Assembly: GCA_002423365.1 (NCBI GenBank)
Contig: DIVU01000213.1
Location: 1 to 25,927, forward strand
Direction: 5' to 3'
DNA from: Desulfuromonadaceae bacterium UBA6124
GTDB taxonomy: Bacteria > Desulfobacterota > Desulfuromonadia > Desulfuromonadales > Trichloromonadaceae
DNA length: 25,927 nt
Shown: positions 1 to 6,700 of the stretch, piece by piece
Layout: every line of letters starts with the position of its first letter
Numbering within the stretch: position 1 is the stretch's first letter
Program-made: the position numbers and the translations under genes
Notes under the pieces: generated by a model
The model's input: the letters and a program-made list of their open reading frames with translations, nothing else
What the model was told of the DNA's origin: nothing
Database searches by the model: none

Positions 1-669
1 ATCGGGCCGGTCCTCGCCCACGCCGGCTACCTCATCAACCTGGCCGCGCCCGATGCCGAACTCTGGGGAAAATCCAAGGTCGCCTTTCGCGACGAGCTTC
101 AGCGTTGCGCCCACCTCGGCATCCCCTGGCTGGTCATGCACCCCGGCTCGCACCGGGGACAGGGGGATGAGGCCGGACTGGCACGGGTCGTGACGGCACT
201 AAAGGAGATTCTTGCCGACAGCCCCGCCGAGGTCGGCGTGCTGCTGGAAAATACCGCCGCCCAAGGGGATTACCTCGGGGGCCGCTTCGAGCATCTGGCG
301 GGGATTCTGGCGCGGGTGCCCCATGGCCGCCTCGGCGTCTGCTTCGATACCTGTCACGCCTTTGCCGCCGGCTACCATCTCGCCGGCGCCGAGGGCTATC
401 GGCAGGTGATGACCGAATTCGACCACTGCGTTGGTGTCGAAAGCATCCGCGCCTTTCACCTCAACGACAGCCTGAAAGGCCTGGGCAGCCGGGTCGACCG
501 CCACGAACAGATCGGCCGGGGGGCCATCGGCCGCGCCGGCTTCGCCGCGCTGATGACGGATGCGCGCTTTACGGCGATCCCCAAAATCCTGGAAACCCCC
601 AAAGGGGAAGACGACGCCTGGGATCGAATCAATCTGGCGTTATTGCGACAACTGGCACAGGGAGATTGA
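1..669 (+). CDS. nfo: Endonuclease IV (AP endonuclease), 5' end cut off by window edge
   Basis: This gene is open from the first base and ends at TGA 667-669, so the N-terminal part lies outside the window. The family is a metal-dependent (usually three zinc) apurinic/apyrimidinic endonuclease that cuts 5' of abasic sites in base-excision repair. Three family signatures are visible: the HPGSH segment, the GVCFDTCHAFAAG segment, and HLNDS followed by DRHEQIGRG. These supply the histidine, aspartate and glutamate metal ligands. The reading frame before the first internal ATG (position 136) also reads as family sequence (YLINLA...W.KS), which shows that ATG is not the true start. The next gene begins 2 bases after the stop, so the two are probably co-transcribed. 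The identification is firm. Confidence 0.95.
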   Translation: MGPVLAHAGYLINLAAPDAELWGKSKVAFRDELQRCAHLGIPWLVMHPGSHRGQGDEAGLARVVTALKEILADSPAEVGVLLENTAAQGDYLGGRFEHLAGILARVPHGRLGVCFDTCHAFAAGYHLAGAEGYRQVMTEFDHCVGVESIRAFHLNDSLKGLGSRVDRHEQIGRGAIGRAGFAALMTDARFTAIPKILETPKGEDDAWDRINLALLRQLAQGD

Positions 670-670
670 G

Positions 671-1120
671 ATGCGCGCGGTAATTCAACGGGTAGCCTCG
701 GCCCGGGTCGAGGTCGACGGCAAGATCGTCGGCGAGATCGGCCGGGGGTTGCTCATCCTGCTCGGCGTCGAGCAGGGAGACGGCGCCGACGATGCCCGCT
801 ACCTGGCGGAAAAATCGGCGCAGTTGCGCATTTTCGAGGATGCGGCCGGGAAAATGAATCTTTCCCTCGCGGATGTCGGCGGGCAGGCGCTGGCGGTTTC
901 CCAGTTCACCCTGCTGGCCGATTGCCGCAAAGGCCGTCGCCCCGGCTTCTCCCGGGCGGCGCTGCCGGAGCCGGCCGACCTCCTCTATCAACAATTCGTC
1001 ACGCTCTTGCGCGAACGCGGCCTGACCGTGGCCACGGGAATTTTTCAGGCCGAGATGCAGGTGCATCTGGTCAACGACGGTCCCGTTACCCTGCTGCTCG
1101 ACAGCCGGAAGGAATTTTGA
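671..1120 (+). CDS. dtd: D-aminoacyl-tRNA deacylase
   Basis: The product is 149 residues, normal for DTD, a cytoplasmic homodimer that hydrolyses D-amino acids (and mischarged glycine) from tRNA. The N-terminus MRAVIQRVASARVEV is characteristic. The family active-site motifs SQFTLLAD and NDGPVTLLL near the C-terminus are both present, as is GRRPGFSRAA. The ATG at 671 was chosen because the protein aligns from its first residue with the family; the longer open frame upstream lies inside nfo. The TGA stop shares its last base with the ATG of the next gene (TGATG), which suggests translational coupling. Confidence 0.96.
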   Translation: MRAVIQRVASARVEVDGKIVGEIGRGLLILLGVEQGDGADDARYLAEKSAQLRIFEDAAGKMNLSLADVGGQALAVSQFTLLADCRKGRRPGFSRAALPEPADLLYQQFVTLLRERGLTVATGIFQAEMQVHLVNDGPVTLLLDSRKEF

Positions 1121-1647
1121 TGTCCCACGACGAAGAACACGAAATCCCCCAGTGGAGCGGCCCGAGCCGTTCGGCGAAGAAACGCGCGGCCAAGGCCGTG
1201 GAGACCATCGCCACCCAGCTCCTCGATTTGCCGGAGGCGACCTGGGGCAAGGTTCCGGCGCCGCCGGAACTTCGGGAAGAAATCGAGCTGGCGCGGCGAA
1301 CCGAAAGCCACGGCGCGCGCAAGCGGCAAATGAAGCATCTGGCCGGGGTTCTGCGTCGTCACGACGAAGAAACGGTGGTCATTCAAGAGTTTCTGGAGGG
1401 TCTGGACCAGGTCCATCGGCAGGACAAAGAGGCGTTTCATCTCCTTGAGGAACTGCGCGACCGGATCTGCGATCCCGAGCAGAGCGCCGCCGCCCTGATC
1501 GAGGCCGAGGGACTGCTCCCCGGGATCGACCGCGCCGGCCTCGCCCGTCTCGCCCGGGCGGTGCATGCCGGAAACGATCGCAAAGCCTATCGGGAAATCT
1601 TTCGCCGCCTTCGCGCCACATCGGAAGCGGCCGGTGCCGACGACTGA
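1120..1647 (+). CDS. darP: YjgA/DarP (DUF615) ribosome-associated protein
   Basis: The protein has 175 residues, is highly charged and mostly helical, and has no membrane segment. It matches the DUF615/YjgA pattern: an acidic start, then SGPSRSAKKRAAKAVE, a central RQMKHLAGVLRR segment, and a C-terminal helix with QLAR-like repeats. In E. coli YjgA (DarP) binds late 50S subunits near the peptidyl-transferase centre and helps ribosome maturation. It begins one base inside the dtd stop codon, so it is the last gene of an nfo-dtd-darP unit, and a terminator follows within 10 bases. The family call comes from the overall pattern rather than from catalytic residues, and the symbol is by family. 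Confidence 0.85.
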   Translation: MSHDEEHEIPQWSGPSRSAKKRAAKAVETIATQLLDLPEATWGKVPAPPELREEIELARRTESHGARKRQMKHLAGVLRRHDEETVVIQEFLEGLDQVHRQDKEAFHLLEELRDRICDPEQSAAALIEAEGLLPGIDRAGLARLARAVHAGNDRKAYREIFRRLRATSEAAGADD

Positions 1648-1652
1648 CGCAA

Positions 1653-1678
1653 AAAGGCCCGCCGGAAAGCGGGCCTTT
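1653..1678. terminator. Bidirectional rho-independent terminator
   Basis: The arms AAAGGCCCGC (1653-1662) and GCGGGCCTTT (1669-1678) are perfect complements around a 6-base loop. A-runs on the left and T-runs on the right let it work in both directions. It sits between the convergent darP and trxA genes. Confidence 0.85.
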
Positions 1679-1706
1679 GCTCATGTTCGGAGGGAAAAAC
1701 CCTGGA

Positions 1707-2036
1707 TTACAGGGCTTTCTTGATCAGATTTTCGAGCTGGCTCTTGGGAGCGGCGCCGACCAGCTGGTCGACAATCTTGCCATCCTTGAAGAGAATCAGC
1801 GTGGGAATGCCGCGCACGCCGTACTGGCCGGGGGTAGCGGGGTTTTCATCGACGTTGAGCTTGCCGATTTTGACCTTGCCGTCGTATTCGCCGGCGAGGC
1901 CGTCGATGACCGGGCCGATCGCCTTGCAGGGGGCGCACCAGGTGGCCCAGAAATCGACCAGAACCGGGGTCGAAGACTTGAGGACTTCGTTTTCAAAGCT
2001 GTCATCGGAAAGCTGGACGACCTTATCGCTGGCCAT
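1707..2036 (-). CDS. trxA: Thioredoxin
   Basis: This is a single-domain, 109-residue cytoplasmic thioredoxin that reduces protein disulfides with electrons from thioredoxin reductase. The redox motif is WCAPC with cysteines 34 and 37, followed by K38. The cis-proline loop GIPT has P78, and the buried D28 is present. The usual motif is WCGPC, so an alanine replaces the glycine, as some bacterial thioredoxins show. A good AAGGAG Shine-Dalgarno (2045-2050 on the plus coordinates) lies 8 bases before the ATG. The gene stands alone on the minus strand, with its own promoter and a shared terminator downstream. Confidence 0.96.
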   Translation of the reverse strand: MASDKVVQLSDDSFENEVLKSSTPVLVDFWATWCAPCKAIGPVIDGLAGEYDGKVKIGKLNVDENPATPGQYGVRGIPTLILFKDGKIVDQLVGAAPKSQLENLIKKAL

Positions 2037-2094
2037 GATGGAGTCTCCTTGCCGTGAAGTTTTTAGAAGCGATTCAATTGATTCAACTTTCGCA

Positions 2095-2122
2095 ATGATA
2101 GAGCACCCCTTGAAAAAATCAA
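2095..2122 (-). promoter_or_regulatory. Candidate sigma-70 promoter of trxA
   Basis: Read on the minus strand, TTGATT (2117-2122) and TATCAT (2095-2100) are separated by 16 bases. The -35 falls within the inverted repeat at 2106-2126. Confidence 0.5.
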
Positions 2123-2126
2123 GGGG
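2106..2126. repeat. Inverted repeat overlapping the trxA promoter
   Basis: The arms CCCCTTGA (2106-2113) and TCAAGGGG (2119-2126) are perfect complements around AAAAA. The element overlaps the -35 region of the trxA promoter, so it may be an operator. The core TTGA-N5-TCAA resembles an FNR/CRP-type site but its spacer is one base short of the usual six. A terminator reading is possible on the plus strand because TTATTT follows, but no plus-strand gene ends here. Confidence 0.6.
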
Positions 2127-2156
2127 TTATTTGGTTTTCGTCCCGCCCCCCGCGCC

Positions 2157-2185
2157 TTGACAGGCGCCTGGGGGGCACCTATCAT
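2157..2185 (+). promoter_or_regulatory. Sigma-70 promoter of the tetrapyrrole operon
   Basis: A perfect TTGACA (2157-2162) is followed after 17 bases by TATCAT (2180-2185). Transcription would begin near 2192, giving a leader of about 20 bases before the GGAG and ATG of the SIS gene. Confidence 0.7.
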
Positions 2186-2213
2186 GCCGATGACCTCAAG
2201 TGGCGGAGAGCGT

Positions 2214-2789
2214 ATGAAACAGTCCAAGATTCATCTGGCGGTCAAGGAACAGACGGCTTTGCTCGGCGAATGCCTCGCCGGCCACGGCGAGGACCTGGAA
2301 CGCCTGGCCGGGGAACTGGTGGCGGGTTTCAATCAGGGGGGACGTCTGCTCCTGGCGGGTTCCGGCCCACTCGGAACGGTGGCCGAACTGGTCGCCGACC
2401 TCTTTCTCTATCGCCTCAGCTTCGAACGGCCTTCCCTGCCAGCCCTGGCCCTGGGGCGGGATCCCTCCCTCGCCGCCTGCATGCTCCGCGACGGCCAGGG
2501 GCGGGCGTATTTTTCCCGCCAGCTGCGGGCACTGGTCGGCGGCAACGACCTGCTGCTGGTGCTGGCGGACGGCAACCGGGACGATGCCCTGCTCGACCTT
2601 CTGCCGCTGGCCCGGCAGCTGGATTGCAAGACGGCGCTGATCGTTCCCGAAGGGGCGCCCCTGGCGGGGGAAGAAGTCGACTTCCTCTTTGCACTGAAGA
2701 CCGCAGCCCCCACACGCCTCCTCGAAATGGGCCTGTTCATGGGGCAGCTGCTGTGCGAGCTGGTCGAAGGGGAACTCTTCGGCACATGA
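2214..2789 (+). CDS. SIS-domain (GmhA/DiaA-like) protein leading the heme operon
   Basis: The 191-residue protein has the layout of the phosphoheptose isomerase (GmhA)/DiaA family: an N-terminal helix, then a sugar-isomerase (SIS) fold. Recognisable pieces are LLLAGSG (the usual GNGGSA loop), LPALALGRDPS (usual LPAIALTTDTS), YFSRQLRALVGGNDLLLVL and the late ALIVPEG strand. The loop that normally reads TSGNS is ADGNRDD here, and the glycine-serine loop has lost its GGSA. It may therefore bind a sugar phosphate weakly or not catalyse at all. The ATG at 2214 was chosen because GGAG precedes it by 6 bases and upstream codons lie in the promoter. It overlaps the next gene by 4 bases. Its role in tetrapyrrole synthesis is unknown. 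Confidence 0.75.
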   Translation: MKQSKIHLAVKEQTALLGECLAGHGEDLERLAGELVAGFNQGGRLLLAGSGPLGTVAELVADLFLYRLSFERPSLPALALGRDPSLAACMLRDGQGRAYFSRQLRALVGGNDLLLVLADGNRDDALLDLLPLARQLDCKTALIVPEGAPLAGEEVDFLFALKTAAPTRLLEMGLFMGQLLCELVEGELFGT

Positions 2790-3484
2790 CGACCGGTGTG
2801 GAAGAAAACGCCGCGCCCGGCTTCTATCCAGTGCAGCTCAATCTTTCCGGACGGCTGTGCGTGGTCGTCGGCGGCGGCGCCGTCGGGCGGCGCAAACTCG
2901 CCGGACTGTTGCGGGCCGGAGCCCGGGTGCGGCTGGTCGACGCCGACGCCGCTTCCGTGCCGCCGGCGGTCGACGCCCTAGAATTCCTCCCGCGCCCCTA
3001 TCGGGACGGCGATCTGGCAGGTGCCTTCCTGGCCTTTGCCGCCACCGACAAGCCGGCGGTGAACGCCGCCGTCGCCGCCGAGGCGCGGCGCCGGGGGATT
3101 CCCGTCAATCGCGCCGATAGCGCCGCCGACAGCGATTTCCTTCTGCCGGCCAATCTCCGGCGGGGGGATCTGCTCTTCAGTGTCGCCAGCGGCGGCCGCA
3201 GCCCGGCTCTGGCCGCCATCCTGCGGGATCAACTGGCCGAACACTTCGGTCGCGAATGGGGAGCGGTCCTCGACATCGCCGCTGCGCTGCGCCGAAAGCG
3301 GTTGACACCTTTGGAACAAACCAAATACAATTACAAGGTTTTGCGCCGTCTTCTGGCCGCCGGACTGGCCGAGCGGGTCGCCGCCGGCGACGCCGCCGGG
3401 GTCGACGCCCTCCTCGCCACCTTGCCGGAGGGGGGCTGCACCCTCGACGATCTCGGGATTAAACTGCCGAAAGGGATGCCATGA
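2786..3484 (+). CDS. Precorrin-2 dehydrogenase (SirC/Met8/CysG-N type)
   Basis: The product is 232 residues. Its NAD-binding loop VVVGGGAVGRRKLAGLL matches the Met8p/CysG N-terminal domain, followed by VNRADSAADSDFLLPANL and SVASGGRSPALAAILRD, the family's dehydrogenase/dimerisation segment. It oxidises precorrin-2 to sirohydrochlorin with NAD and may also insert iron to give siroheme. Whether it is bifunctional cannot be read from the sequence. Its substrate is made by the CobA half of the protein at 6701-8221 in the same operon. It starts at ATG 2786 within the ATGA that ends the SIS gene and ends in another ATGA shared with the ccsA start, which implies strong translational coupling. Confidence 0.9.
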   Translation: MTTGVEENAAPGFYPVQLNLSGRLCVVVGGGAVGRRKLAGLLRAGARVRLVDADAASVPPAVDALEFLPRPYRDGDLAGAFLAFAATDKPAVNAAVAAEARRRGIPVNRADSAADSDFLLPANLRRGDLLFSVASGGRSPALAAILRDQLAEHFGREWGAVLDIAAALRRKRLTPLEQTKYNYKVLRRLLAAGLAERVAAGDAAGVDALLATLPEGGCTLDDLGIKLPKGMP

Positions 3485-4326
3485 GTGTCAACATCCTGCT
3501 GTTCAAAATAACCCTGCTCTTCTATTCCGTGGCGACCGTTCTCTACCTGGTCGATGTGGTACGGCGGAAGGAAAAGGCCGGAAAAACCGGCAAGGCCGCC
3601 CGCTGGATCCTGGTCGGCGGCTTCGCCCTGCATTGCGCCACCCTCCTTGCCCGCTATCTCGAAGCGGGCTACACCCCGGTGGCCAACCTGCACGAATCGC
3701 TTTCCTTTTTCGCCTGGACCCTGGTCGGCATCTTCCTGCTCTTCGATATCCGCTACCGCATGACTGTCCTCGGCGCCTTCAGCTGCCCACTGGCGGTGAT
3801 CCTCATGCTGATCGGCTCCACCGCCCCCACCGCGATGAAAGAGCTTAACCCCGCCCTCGACAGCTGGTGGTTCCCGGTGCATGTGACCCTGGCCTTTCTC
3901 GGCAACGCCGTCTTCACCGTAGCCTTCGTCGCCGGGGTCATGTACCTGCTGCAGGAACGGATGCTGAAAAGCAAAAAATTCAGCGCTCTCTACTACCGTC
4001 TGCCCTCCCTCGACGTGCTCGACAGCATCAATTACAAATGCCTCTCCTTCGGTTTTCCCCTGATGACCATGGGCATCATCTCCGGCGCGGTCTGGGCCAA
4101 TTCCGCCTGGGGCGGCTACTGGCGCTGGGATCCGAAAGAGACCTGGGCGCTGATCACCTGGTTTTTGTACGCCGCCCTGTTGCACGGACGCCTGACCGTC
4201 GGCTGGCGCGGGCGGCGGGCGGCGATCTTCGCCATCATCGGCTTTCTGTGCCTGCTCTTCACCTTCCTCGGCGTCAACCTGTTGCTCTCGGATCTGCACA
4301 GCTTCAAGGCCATGGAAGGCCCCTAG
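3481..4326 (+). CDS. CcsA/HemX-type cytochrome c assembly membrane protein
   Basis: This is a 281-residue polytopic membrane protein, about eight predicted spans. It carries the tryptophan-rich heme-handling motif WGGYWRWDPKE (W210 to E220) typical of CcsA/ResC/CcmC. Histidines H51, H134 and H235 lie at the positions expected for heme ligation. In system II cytochrome c biogenesis, CcsA presents heme on the outer face of the membrane for attachment to CXXCH motifs. In Bacillus the relative HemX, encoded next to hemA, lowers HemA levels. Position just before hemA allows either role. No CcsB/ResB partner is in the window. An organism with penta-heme cytochromes such as the one at 20643-22091 needs this function. 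Confidence 0.88.
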   Translation: MSVNILLFKITLLFYSVATVLYLVDVVRRKEKAGKTGKAARWILVGGFALHCATLLARYLEAGYTPVANLHESLSFFAWTLVGIFLLFDIRYRMTVLGAFSCPLAVILMLIGSTAPTAMKELNPALDSWWFPVHVTLAFLGNAVFTVAFVAGVMYLLQERMLKSKKFSALYYRLPSLDVLDSINYKCLSFGFPLMTMGIISGAVWANSAWGGYWRWDPKETWALITWFLYAALLHGRLTVGWRGRRAAIFAIIGFLCLLFTFLGVNLLLSDLHSFKAMEGP

Positions 4327-4352
4327 GTAGCGGAAACCATACGGAATTCACC

Positions 4353-5651
4353 ATGATGAACATCATTGTCGTGGGGCTGAGTCACAAGACCGCCCCCGTG
4401 GAAATACGCGAACGGGTCGCTTTTGCGCCCACGGACATGGGTCGCCCCCTGCACGAGATGCGCGCCTTGCCGGCGGTGGCCGAGGGGATCATCGTTTCGA
4501 CCTGCAACCGGGTGGAGCTCTACGCCGGCACTCATGCCCCCGAGGCCTGCGTCGGCCAGCTCAAGGCCTTCCTCGCCGCCTATCACGGCATCCCCGCTGA
4601 GCAGTTGGAGGAGCATCTTTACGACTACCAGGGGGAGGAAGCCATCCGCCACGTCTTCCGCGTCTCCTCCAGCCTTGACTCGATGGTCATCGGCGAACCG
4701 CAGATTCTCGGGCAGATCAAGACCGCCTACGGCTACGCCGCCGAGCACAAGACCGTCGGCTCGGTACTCAACCGCTTTCTGCACAAGGCCTTTTCCGTGG
4801 CCAAGCGGGTGCGCACCGAAACGGATATCGCCAGCAACGCGGTCTCCGTCTCTTTCGCCGCCGTCGAACTGGCGCGCAAGATCTTCGGCAGCCTTGACGG
4901 CAAGAAGGTCATGCTCATCGGCGCCGGCGAAATGTGCGAACTGGCGGCGCGGCATTTCCTCAACAACGGCGCCGCTTCGGTGATGGTCACCAATCGTACC
5001 CTGGAGCGGGCGGTCAAGCTCGCCGAGGAGTTTCAGGGGCAGGCCGTTCCCTTCGAGGAGTTCCCCCAGCGCCTGCATCAGGTCGATATCGTTCTGACCT
5101 CCACCGGCGCCCCCAATTTCATCCTCGGCCAGGAAAAGATGGAAGAGGTCATCCGCCAGCGCAAGAACAAGCCGATGTTTCTGATCGACATCGCCGTCCC
5201 CCGCGACATCGACCCCAAGGTCAACAAGATCGACAACATCTATCTCTACGATGTCGACGATCTGCAAGGGGTGGTGCAGGCCAATCTCAAGGAGCGGCAG
5301 AAAGAGGCGAAGAAGGCCGAGGTCATCATCGACCAGGAAATCGGCCAGTTCAGCCGCTGGCTGGAGAATCGTGATGTGGTTCCGACCATCGTCGCCCTGC
5401 GCAAGAAGTTCGAGGAAATCCGCCAGGGAGAGCTGCGGAAAACCTTTTCCAATCTCAAGGATCTCGGCCCCAAGGAACGGCAGGCGATCGAGGCTCTGAC
5501 CGCCGCCATCGTCAACAAAATGCTGCACCCGCCGACCTCGGTCCTCAAGCAGAACCAGGAAACGGCCTCGGGGAGCGACTACGTCGATGCGGTGCGGACC
5601 CTGTTCGATCTGGAAATCGCCCAGGAAGAAGACGACAGCGAACTCAGCTAA
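4353..5651 (+). CDS. hemA: Glutamyl-tRNA reductase
   Basis: HemA reduces glutamyl-tRNA to glutamate-1-semialdehyde with NADPH, the first committed step of tetrapyrrole synthesis in the C5 pathway. The protein is 432 residues, normal length. The catalytic cysteine is in STCNRVELYA (C51 from this start, C50 from the second ATG at 4356). GEPQILGQIK begins near residue 114, and the NADPH loop IGAGEMCELAARHFL lies near 189. The C-terminal dimerisation helices follow, ending in FDLEIAQEE. Two ATG codons are adjacent (4353, 4356) with only a weak CGGAA ribosome site, so the exact start is uncertain by one residue. It follows ccsA by 26 bases. The semialdehyde aminomutase hemL is not in the window. 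Confidence 0.97.
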   Translation: MMNIIVVGLSHKTAPVEIRERVAFAPTDMGRPLHEMRALPAVAEGIIVSTCNRVELYAGTHAPEACVGQLKAFLAAYHGIPAEQLEEHLYDYQGEEAIRHVFRVSSSLDSMVIGEPQILGQIKTAYGYAAEHKTVGSVLNRFLHKAFSVAKRVRTETDIASNAVSVSFAAVELARKIFGSLDGKKVMLIGAGEMCELAARHFLNNGAASVMVTNRTLERAVKLAEEFQGQAVPFEEFPQRLHQVDIVLTSTGAPNFILGQEKMEEVIRQRKNKPMFLIDIAVPRDIDPKVNKIDNIYLYDVDDLQGVVQANLKERQKEAKKAEVIIDQEIGQFSRWLENRDVVPTIVALRKKFEEIRQGELRKTFSNLKDLGPKERQAIEALTAAIVNKMLHPPTSVLKQNQETASGSDYVDAVRTLFDLEIAQEEDDSELS

Positions 5652-5667
5652 GGAGATAAGGGCATTC

Positions 5668-6630
5668 ATGGAAAAAAAGACACTGCGTATCGGCACTCGC
5701 GCCAGCCAGCTGGCCCTGTGGCAGGCCAATTGGGTCAAGTCCGAACTGGAGAAAAAGTATCCCGGGCTCGAAGTCACCCTGACCAAGATCAAGACGCAAG
5801 GGGATAAAATCCTTGACGTGCCCCTGGCGATGGTCGGCGGCAAGGGACTCTTCGTCAAGGAGATCGAGGAGGCCATGCTGCGCGGCGAAATCGACATCGC
5901 CGTGCATTCGATGAAGGACGTGCCGACCATCTTCCCCGAAGGCCTGGCCCTGCGTTGCATCACCAAGCGGGAAGACCCCCGGGACATCGTCATTCTCAGG
6001 CCCGGTTTCAAGAGCTTCCGCGACCTGCCGCAAGGGGCGCGCATCGGCACCTCGAGCCTGCGGCGCAAAGCGATGCTGCTGCATCTGCGTCCCGATTTCC
6101 AGATGGTCGATATTCGCGGCAACGTCGAAACCCGCATCCGCAAGCTCACCGAGGACAACCTCGACGCCGTTGTGCTGGCCGCCGCCGGTATGCACCGCCT
6201 TGGTTTCACCGGGCAGATCAGCGAATACCTGCCGACCGACGTGTCACTACCAGCCATTGGACAGGGAGCGCTGGGCATCGAATCGCGCATCGCCGATGCC
6301 GAAGTCAACGCCCTCATCGACTTCTTCAATCATCCGGAAACCGCCGCCGCGGTCAAGGGCGAGCGGGCGGTGCTGCGTCGCCTCGAAGGCGGCTGCCAGG
6401 TGCCCATCGGCGCCTATGGCGAGGTCAAGGCCGGCCAACTGACCCTGACCGGTCTGGTGGCCAGTATCGACGGCGCCAGATTCCTCCAGAAGACCGTCGT
6501 CTGCACACCAGAAGAGGCGGAAAAGACCGGCATTTCCCTGGCCGACGACCTGATCATCCAGGGGGCCGGGAAGATTCTCAACGAGGTTTATAACCACGAG
6601 ACCTTCAACGTCAGCCGCGAGGACGTCTGA
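5668..6630 (+). CDS. hemC: Porphobilinogen deaminase (hydroxymethylbilane synthase)
   Basis: The 320-residue enzyme joins four porphobilinogens into hydroxymethylbilane. It shows the family start RIGTRASQLALWQ, the active-site aspartate region IAVHSMKDVPT, the arginine-rich IGTSSLRRKAML, and the dipyrromethane cofactor cysteine in EGGCQVPIGAYG (C243). An AAGGAGAT ribosome site (5650-5657) overlaps the hemA stop codon and sits 10 bases before the ATG, so translation is probably linked to hemA. Its product passes to the HemD half of the next gene. Confidence 0.97.
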   Translation: MEKKTLRIGTRASQLALWQANWVKSELEKKYPGLEVTLTKIKTQGDKILDVPLAMVGGKGLFVKEIEEAMLRGEIDIAVHSMKDVPTIFPEGLALRCITKREDPRDIVILRPGFKSFRDLPQGARIGTSSLRRKAMLLHLRPDFQMVDIRGNVETRIRKLTEDNLDAVVLAAAGMHRLGFTGQISEYLPTDVSLPAIGQGALGIESRIADAEVNALIDFFNHPETAAAVKGERAVLRRLEGGCQVPIGAYGEVKAGQLTLTGLVASIDGARFLQKTVVCTPEEAEKTGISLADDLIIQGAGKILNEVYNHETFNVSREDV

Positions 6631-6653
6631 TCCCCGCAAGCGAATCGATTCAC

Positions 6654-6677
6654 AGGGGCGACGCATGCGTCGCCCCT
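6654..6677. repeat. Perfect 24-base palindrome between hemC and cobA-hemD
   Basis: The arms AGGGGCGACGCA (6654-6665) and TGCGTCGCCCCT (6666-6677) are exact complements with no spacer. It has no following T-run, so it is not a standard terminator. It looks like a REP-type intergenic palindrome or an RNA-processing hairpin inside the operon transcript. Confidence 0.75.
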
Positions 6678-6700
6678 ATCCGTTTACGGCAGGTGAACTC

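Noticed and set aside
654..671. A TGGCAC resembling a sigma-54 -24 element before dtd
   Set aside because: The next TTG is not at the required spacing and there is no GC at -12; it is coding sequence of nfo.
4323..6329. A 668-codon minus-strand frame across hemA and hemC
   Set aside because: Both hemA and hemC are certain, and the antisense product has no motif, signal or ribosome site.
6665..6700. ATG at 6665 as the start of CobA-HemD
   Set aside because: It lies within the palindrome with no ribosome site, and family homology begins at TTG 6701, which has AGGTGA upstream.
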